From: Algoriphagus kandeliae
Lineage (GTDB): Bacteria > Bacteroidota > Bacteroidia > Cytophagales > Cyclobacteriaceae
Length of the DNA stretch: 64,000 nucleotides
Assembly (NCBI RefSeq): GCF_004571135.1
Contig: NZ_SPSB01000002.1
Span: 1-64,000, forward strand
Direction of reading: 5' to 3'
The stretch's first letter is position 1. Each line of letters opens with the position of its first letter. The notes beneath the pieces were generated by a model, which was not told the DNA's origin, did not search any database, and was given only the letters and a program-made list of their open reading frames with translations. Made by a program: the position numbers and the translations under genes. Positions 58,970-64,000 of this stretch are shown here, one piece after another.

Positions 58970-59754
58970 TTTGCAAAAGCTTCCTTTTGAGTTAAAATCT
59001 CCTGATTGATTCCGTCCCAAAGGATTTTTCTTGCCTCTAATGCTTCTCTTGCAGCTACGATTGCCTCCTCTAGATGAGTCTCGGATTCCAATAGCATTCC
59101 CACCATTCTCCAAGCCAAAGGACCATGCTCTTCCTCATCCAAATGAATATGACGGTCAAAATAATAAGCCAAGGTCTTGAGTTCCTCAGGTTGATCTTTT
59201 ACCAATTCATCTACGAGCTTTCTGAATAAATCAGGGATCAAATCTTCTCTTCCCAAAGTAAAGGATGAGGCGATTTCATGAGGCTCACCGAAAAGCGCAG
59301 TCTGGTAATTTACCCGAAGAAATTTTCGTACAAAATCGGGGAGATTGCATTGATTCATAGACTCCTCCAAGCTGTACCCAGAGGAAAGCAATTTGGTCAA
59401 TCGATTAATAGGCTCCAAAGAAGCACCTGCTTCTTGCATCGCTCGAAGGTATAATTCAAAATGACTGCAAAAGCCACCCAGACCATCTTCATCACTTTCT
59501 TCTGCTAAGACGATATCATTAATCAACCTGGCCACCATCGGGTCGGATGCCGGCAACCATGGTAAAGACATGCCTGTCAATCGATGCTGAAGAGCTTTTA
59601 GAAGACTCATAAAATCCCAAACAGCAAAAACGTGATATTCCATAAAAACCCGAAAATCCTCCAGGCTTTGAAGATTATGATAAAGCGGGTGATTCAATAA
59701 TTCCTCTCTCTCCTTCTTTACAGAAGTGATTAAGCTATCTAATAAATGATCCAT
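58966..59754 (-). CDS. DUF3050 haem-oxygenase-like protein
   Basis: 262 residues, all-helical. The DUF3050 signature is visible: LQSLEDFRVFMEYHVFAVWDFMSLLK near the N-terminus, VLAEESDEDGLGGFCSHFELY in the middle and YYFDRHIHLDEEEHGP toward the end. The Glu, His, Asp and His residues in these segments have the arrangement of haem-oxygenase-like di-metal oxidases (HDO). An oxidase role is inferred from that family; the substrate is unknown. It lies next to a convergent methyltransferase gene. Confidence 0.87.
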   Translation of the reverse strand: MDHLLDSLITSVKKEREELLNHPLYHNLQSLEDFRVFMEYHVFAVWDFMSLLKALQHRLTGMSLPWLPASDPMVARLINDIVLAEESDEDGLGGFCSHFELYLRAMQEAGASLEPINRLTKLLSSGYSLEESMNQCNLPDFVRKFLRVNYQTALFGEPHEIASSFTLGREDLIPDLFRKLVDELVKDQPEELKTLAYYFDRHIHLDEEEHGPLAWRMVGMLLESETHLEEAIVAAREALEARKILWDGINQEILTQKEAFAN

Positions 59755-59838
59755 TTTTCAGTAATTTTTTACAGGAACAGGAGATTCAACCACTTTGTTG
59801 GAAATTATTTATTGAAAAAAAATAATGGTTGATTTTAA

Positions 59839-61629
59839 TTAATGATCGGCAAATTGGAGGCGAACCAAATTTGAATAGAATCCATCTTCTTTTTCTGCCA
59901 GTTCATAATGGCTTCCCTCCTCCACAATTTTTCCTTCGCTGAGAACGTAAATCCGATCTACTTTGCGAATCGTAGCCAATCGGTGCGCAATAATAATGGT
60001 AGTTCTTCCCTTCATCAGCTCATCCAAAGCTTCTTGAACCAAAGCTTCTGATTCCGCATCCAGGGAGGAAGTGGCCTCATCAAGAACGAGTAAACTTGGA
60101 TCTTTTAGAATCGCTCGAGCTATGGCTACACGCTGACGTTGTCCTCCGGAAAGCTTCACGCCACGCTCCCCAACCAAGGTGTCCAAGCCTTCCGGGAATT
60201 GGGAAATAAACTGCCAAGCATTCGCTTTTTGGGCAGCTAAAATGATTTCTTCCTCAGAAGCATTTGGCTTTGCATAGGCAATATTTTCACGGATACTTCC
60301 TCCAAATAACAAGACCTCTTGAGGAACTATGCCTATATGCTTTCGCAATTCCTCCAAATCCCAATCGGTGAGAGACAAACCATTTACAAGGATTTCACCC
60401 TTTTCAATATCATAGAATCGGAGAAGCAATTGAATAATCGTGGATTTTCCGGCACCCGAATGTCCCACTAGCGCCACTTTTTCCCCAGGTTTGATTTGTA
60501 AGGAAAGGGACTTAAGCACTTCCACTTCAGGTCGAGTTGGATAATGAAAACTCACCCCAGAGAAAACAATGGCTCCTAAACCGTCTGATACAGTACTACC
60601 ACTAGATTTTTCCTCTTTTTCATCCAAAATCTCCAAAACTCGCTCAGAGCTTCCGATGGCTTTTTGAATTTGACTGTAAATATCCCCCAAACCTGCTATG
60701 GAGCCTCCGATAAACGTGGTATAAAGAACAAAGGAAACCAATTCTCCTACGCTCATCTCTCCCGATGATACTAAGCTGGCGCCATACCACATGACCGCTA
60801 CGATTCCACCGAAAAGAGCGAAAATGATAAAGGAAATAAATGCTCCGCGGAATTTTGCTGTTCGAAGGGCTACCTTCACCACATTTCCCAATCCACTTGA
60901 ATAGCGAGAGGATTCATATTTTTCTCCCACAAAAGACTTTACAGTAGTAATGGACTGCAACGTCTCTTCTACAATGACGTTGGCATGAGCTAATTCATCT
61001 TGAGTTTTCTTGCTCAGCTGACGAATAAAGCGACCAAAAACCATGGCTAACAGAACCAAGACCGGAAAAGTCCCCAGCATAAATAGGGTCAACTTCGGAG
61101 TCGTAAAAACCAAAAAGCCAATTCCAGCTAGAAGTGTGACCACCTGACGGAACAACTCCGCCAACGTTACTGAAAAAGCATCCTGCAACAAGCTCACATC
61201 CGAAGTAATTCTTGAAATAAGCTCACCAGTCCGACGCTTATCAAAAAACGCCATGGGCAAATGCAACATGCGGTCATAAAGAGCCATTCGGATGTCTCGC
61301 ATGGATCGCTCAGAAACTTGAGCAAAAAGCCAAACCCGGAAAAATGAAAAAATACTTTGAACTGCCAGAATCCCAATTAAAATCAGAGCAATTCCATTAA
61401 TGTCATTGACAATCCATTCCGAACCTTGAGCAGTATCGATTAATTTTCCAGCAACGTAAGGGAAAGTCAAAAGGGTAAGTGAGGAAAAAAGCAAAAAGAC
61501 CAAACCCAAGAAGAAGTACCCCTTGTAGGGAAGCATAAAACGGAATATCCCGCTTAGCTTTTGGAAGTTCTTTTTATTCAACTTTCGTTTTTCGTGCTCT
61601 TCCAGTGCTCCTCCGCGTTTCTTTGCCAT
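59839..61629 (-). CDS. ABC-type exporter, half-transporter
   Basis: 596 residues, transmembrane domain (about 30-320) fused to an ATP-binding domain. Walker A GHSGAGKST, Q-loop in GIVPQEVLLFGG, signature LSGGQRQRVAIARA, Walker B LLVLDEATSSLD and the switch His IIIAHRLATI are all intact. Family members (MsbA/BmrA-like) work as dimers to export lipids, drugs or peptides. Monocistronic; the substrate is unknown. Confidence 0.96.
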   Translation of the reverse strand: MAKKRGGALEEHEKRKLNKKNFQKLSGIFRFMLPYKGYFFLGLVFLLFSSLTLLTFPYVAGKLIDTAQGSEWIVNDINGIALILIGILAVQSIFSFFRVWLFAQVSERSMRDIRMALYDRMLHLPMAFFDKRRTGELISRITSDVSLLQDAFSVTLAELFRQVVTLLAGIGFLVFTTPKLTLFMLGTFPVLVLLAMVFGRFIRQLSKKTQDELAHANVIVEETLQSITTVKSFVGEKYESSRYSSGLGNVVKVALRTAKFRGAFISFIIFALFGGIVAVMWYGASLVSSGEMSVGELVSFVLYTTFIGGSIAGLGDIYSQIQKAIGSSERVLEILDEKEEKSSGSTVSDGLGAIVFSGVSFHYPTRPEVEVLKSLSLQIKPGEKVALVGHSGAGKSTIIQLLLRFYDIEKGEILVNGLSLTDWDLEELRKHIGIVPQEVLLFGGSIRENIAYAKPNASEEEIILAAQKANAWQFISQFPEGLDTLVGERGVKLSGGQRQRVAIARAILKDPSLLVLDEATSSLDAESEALVQEALDELMKGRTTIIIAHRLATIRKVDRIYVLSEGKIVEEGSHYELAEKEDGFYSNLVRLQFADH

Positions 61630-61710
61630 TCTTTAGGTTTAATCTAGCGGCAAAAATAGCCTTTTAAATTTAAAATTGGGATTACTCGGTACAAGAGGAT
61701 TACTACAAAA

Positions 61711-62826
61711 TCAACCTTCCTCTAACTTTGAGGCTAAATGCTCACCCAAAGCACTGGCATGTTTAAACCCATGTCCTGAACAGGCAGAAACCAACAATAC
61801 CTGATTCATCTCCGGATGTGATTTCACTACAAATTTGGCATCCTCTGTTACTGTGTAAAAACAAACCTCGCTCCGTTCTATTTCCGGAAGCAAACCATGG
61901 AATTTTCCATTAATTTTTGCCGATAAAAATCGTTGTTGCTCCTCCTTACTAATCGTCCGATCGAGAAAACTCGGATGAGGAATTTCATCAAACTGCTCTG
62001 TAGCAACCTTGATTGTTTCTCCATCTAAGCTTGGAAAGCCATATAAAAAATCGGTAGGCTCCTGTCCATATCCCCACATAAATACCGACTTGATAGATTC
62101 CATCGGGCCTCCCTTTTCAAGTTTTACCCAATGCAGAACTTGACGGCATATTTTAAATTTTGGCTTTTCATTTTCATCTAAAAAATCCTTGACCCAGCCT
62201 CCTGCTGAAATCAGGACTTTTTTTGCTCGAATGCTTTCTTCTCGAAGTTGGATTTCTACCCAGCCTTCTCGCTGTCGAATAGCTTGTACAGGCTGATGAA
62301 CCCGAATCTTAGCTCCATTTTTTGCAGCTAAATCCAATTGCGATCGGATAATTTTTTCTGGAAAAACATATCCTGCGCTAGGCTCGAAATAGGCTCTTGC
62401 TTTCGACCCGGTTTCAAAGGCTGGAAACCTTTTGGTTAGGTCTCCTTGGCGAAGTATTTCGTGGGGAATGGACTCTGAATCCGCATAAGTACAAGTCTTA
62501 TCGAAAAAGCTCGAGCCCCCGTATTTGACCCAAGGCTGCTCACCTGATTCGATTAAAATTCCGCCGACTTGACGAAAAAGGTCTTCTTGGGTAAGCTGCT
62601 CTAATTCCCTCCAAATTTGCTGCGAACGTTTGGCAAATTGCACATATTCTTGCCCTTCTCCTACGGCCAAGCGAGTGATGCGAGTCTCACCATGAGAAGA
62701 ACCCATGGAATGGGGCGGATCAAATCGATCTATTCCAAGGACATTCGATCCATTTTTTGACAAAAAATAAAGTGCTGCAGAACCTACAGCACCAAGTCCA
62801 ATTACTGCATAATCTACTTCGATCAT
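61711..62826 (-). CDS. SolA-like FAD oxidase (N-methyl amino acid oxidase)
   Basis: 371 residues. FAD-binding motif VIGLGAVGSAALYFL at the N-terminus, early DRFDPPHSMGSSHGETRITR, and the C-terminal CFYTVTED (the Cys that covalently holds FAD in monomeric sarcosine and N-methyltryptophan oxidases) and CSGHGFKHA. It oxidises N-methyl amino acids, producing formaldehyde and hydrogen peroxide. The substrate is not fixed. It starts 15 nt after the coiled-coil membrane gene, probably sharing its transcript. Confidence 0.9.
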   Translation of the reverse strand: MIEVDYAVIGLGAVGSAALYFLSKNGSNVLGIDRFDPPHSMGSSHGETRITRLAVGEGQEYVQFAKRSQQIWRELEQLTQEDLFRQVGGILIESGEQPWVKYGGSSFFDKTCTYADSESIPHEILRQGDLTKRFPAFETGSKARAYFEPSAGYVFPEKIIRSQLDLAAKNGAKIRVHQPVQAIRQREGWVEIQLREESIRAKKVLISAGGWVKDFLDENEKPKFKICRQVLHWVKLEKGGPMESIKSVFMWGYGQEPTDFLYGFPSLDGETIKVATEQFDEIPHPSFLDRTISKEEQQRFLSAKINGKFHGLLPEIERSEVCFYTVTEDAKFVVKSHPEMNQVLLVSACSGHGFKHASALGEHLASKLEEG

Positions 62827-62841
62827 GACTTTATTTGATTC

Positions 62842-63438
62842 TTAAGACTTGCCCATTTGAGCATCGATCAACTCTCGCTTCAGCTTTCTCTCCCGCTCTA
62901 AAGTATTCTTTCGATGCTGCTCAAACTCTTCCTGCAAATCCATCAAGTCTTTTTCAGCTCGCTTGATTTTGGTGAAGCTTCGGAAATATTTGAAGGAGAA
63001 AAATGCAAGCGCTACAGCTAGAGCTGCCACCAAAATCCACATGAACGTGGAGTAAACAGCCTTATGAATTCCCATTCCTAAGAAGGAAAAATTGTCTTTG
63101 GCTTCTATTGCTTCTTGCTTTTCGGCCTCTGTCTGATTCAATAAAGCCTGAATGGATTGTATGGAGTCTTGACGTGCCTGGACCTCACCCTTCATTTCCA
63201 GAACCTCCCCTCGCATGGTTCGAATGGAGTCCATCACATTAGATTTGAGTTGATCCAAGTAGCTTCTGCGAACTACCTTGTATTCCTGATAATTATTCGA
63301 AATACTATATAGATAATCAAATTGGGAATCGATGGTACCAGACTGAAGCGATCCCTGCTGTTCGTTGGCAGACTGTGCGAAAAGGGTACCTGTCAACAAT
63401 AAAAAGCAGACTAGCAGACTACCTTTAAGACTTCTCAT
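62842..63438 (-). CDS. Membrane-anchored coiled-coil protein
   Basis: 198 residues from ATG 63438, chosen because it begins a clean signal-like sequence (MRSLKGSLLVCFLLLTGTLFAQ). A long helical segment with heptad-like pattern (about 50-110, SNVMDSIRTMRGEVLEMKGEV) leads to one transmembrane segment (about 128-150, TFMWILVAALAVALAFF). A second charged coiled coil follows (KRAEKDLMDLQEEFEQHRK). No enzymatic motif. It is upstream of the SolA-like gene by 15 nt. Function unknown. Confidence 0.75.
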   Translation of the reverse strand: MRSLKGSLLVCFLLLTGTLFAQSANEQQGSLQSGTIDSQFDYLYSISNNYQEYKVVRRSYLDQLKSNVMDSIRTMRGEVLEMKGEVQARQDSIQSIQALLNQTEAEKQEAIEAKDNFSFLGMGIHKAVYSTFMWILVAALAVALAFFSFKYFRSFTKIKRAEKDLMDLQEEFEQHRKNTLERERKLKRELIDAQMGKS

Positions 63439-63682
63439 TTTTAAGTTAGTTTTTGGGGTTGGACTGCAGCATTCAATAAATATGCCTAAGGGCAAATTTA
63501 ACCCGATTTTTTAAGGATTTTATTCAAAGCTTTTTCCAATCTCCCTCGAAGGCCTGATTTGACAATACTGCCCGTTTCATTAATTCTTTGCATTCTTTGA
63601 CCATAAATCTGAATCGAAACATTGCATAATCTGATAATAAATCCAGAACTGAACCTGAATATTTATTTTTTTAGTAGACCTT

Positions 63683-63714
63683 TTTGAAACTCGCATTCAA
63701 AAACTTTAACTTTC
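63683..63714 (+). promoter_or_regulatory. Bacteroidota-type promoter
   Basis: TTTG (63683-63686) and TAACTTTC (63707-63714, 7 of 8 match to TAnnTTTG) with 20-nt spacing, 35 nt upstream of the start of the last gene. Confidence 0.5.
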
Positions 63715-63749
63715 GTCATCATAAATTGATTACTCACAAGTATCCAACT

Positions 63750-64000
63750 ATGAAAGTCACTCTTTCGACAATTTTAACAGCCTCATTTTTTATTTCTCTG
63801 CCCTTTTTAGGGATTTGTCAATCCCAAAATGACTATGATTTGGGGATAGAAGCCTTTGATCGGGAAGACTGGGAGACCGCATACCTACATTTCGAAAGTT
63901 GGACTCAACAAAACCCAGCAGATCCCATGGGCTATTGGTATTTAGGACAAGTATTTGAACAATTTGATGGAATAGAGAGTCCCCAATTAGCCTTGGAAAA
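63750..64000 (+). CDS. Secreted TPR-like protein (3' end outside window)
   Basis: 83 residues visible from ATG 63750. A signal peptide ends near GICQ (about residue 24), followed by DLGIEAFDREDWETAYLHFESW and ADPMGYWYLGQVFEQFDG, a TPR-like helical repeat. The rest lies outside the window. A candidate promoter sits 35 nt upstream. TPR proteins with signal peptides often act in envelope assembly or peptidase complexes; nothing more can be said. Confidence 0.7.
   Translation, partial: MKVTLSTILTASFFISLPFLGICQSQNDYDLGIEAFDREDWETAYLHFESWTQQNPADPMGYWYLGQVFEQFDGIESPQLALE

Noticed and set aside
1-64000. tRNA, rRNA and other structural RNA genes
   Set aside because: I looked in the intergenic gaps for tRNA-like arms and rRNA signatures and saw none; a covariance-model scan could still find a small one.

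Overview
The window looks like chromosomal DNA of a Bacteroidota bacterium, most likely Cytophagales and close to Cyclobacteriaceae/Algoriphagus. The basis is SusC/SusD and TonB receptors, many Bacteroidota-type lipoproteins, TAnnTTTG-like -7 promoter boxes, DUF3127/DUF6702/Wzi-type families, AT-rich intergenic DNA and weak Shine-Dalgarno signals. I see no rRNA, tRNA, CRISPR array, integrase or transposase gene. The genus is inferred from gene content only.

Layout. 0-3.4 kb: 5' part of a giant secreted adhesin-like protein with tandem ~340-bp repeats (minus strand, runs off the left edge). 3.8-7 kb: aldehyde dehydrogenase plus lipoprotein esterase, then an ECF sigma factor with an overlapping small protein. 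7.3-12.9 kb: DUF3127 protein, purK-purE with a third small membrane gene, a membrane MutS-like ATPase and small proteins. 12.9-16.8 kb: an iodotyrosine-deiodinase-like nitroreductase, a sulfatase and a GH30 lipoprotein. 16.8-21.6 kb: a type III polyketide synthase cluster (synthase, methyltransferase, UbiA prenyltransferase, flavoprotein) next to an MscS channel. 21.7-33.5 kb: metalloprotease, Fur regulator, FAS1 protein, rlmH, slyD, Wzi-like protein, wecB and a CDF metal exporter. 33.6-39 kb: TonB receptor, beta-helix lipoprotein and MoxR ATPase.

39.3-43.8 kb is the most unusual part. A lipoprotein with a Gly/Ser linker is followed by a Cys-rich C-terminal module, two paralogous immunity-like genes, an orphan second copy of the Cys-rich module and a third paralogous immunity-like gene. 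This block is bracketed by two same-orientation copies of the 3' end of a pseudouridine synthase gene (one intact, one a 51-codon remnant) and also contains a C-terminal haem-binding-domain remnant and small palindromes. I read it as a polymorphic toxin/immunity island at a gene-end insertion hotspot; this is inference from organisation and paralogy.

44.4-64 kb: M20 amidohydrolase, an M1 peptidase/HupE-like/DUF6702 group, a SusC-SusD pair without nearby glycosidases, a 2H phosphoesterase, a universal stress protein, polysaccharide genes (methyltransferase, sugar-1-phosphate transferase), another methyltransferase, a DUF3050 haem-oxygenase-like protein, an ABC exporter, a SolA-like flavin oxidase, a coiled-coil membrane protein and the start of a secreted TPR-like protein. 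Where convergent genes meet they often share a single TTAA as both stop codons. Most other gene ends carry strong hairpin terminators.
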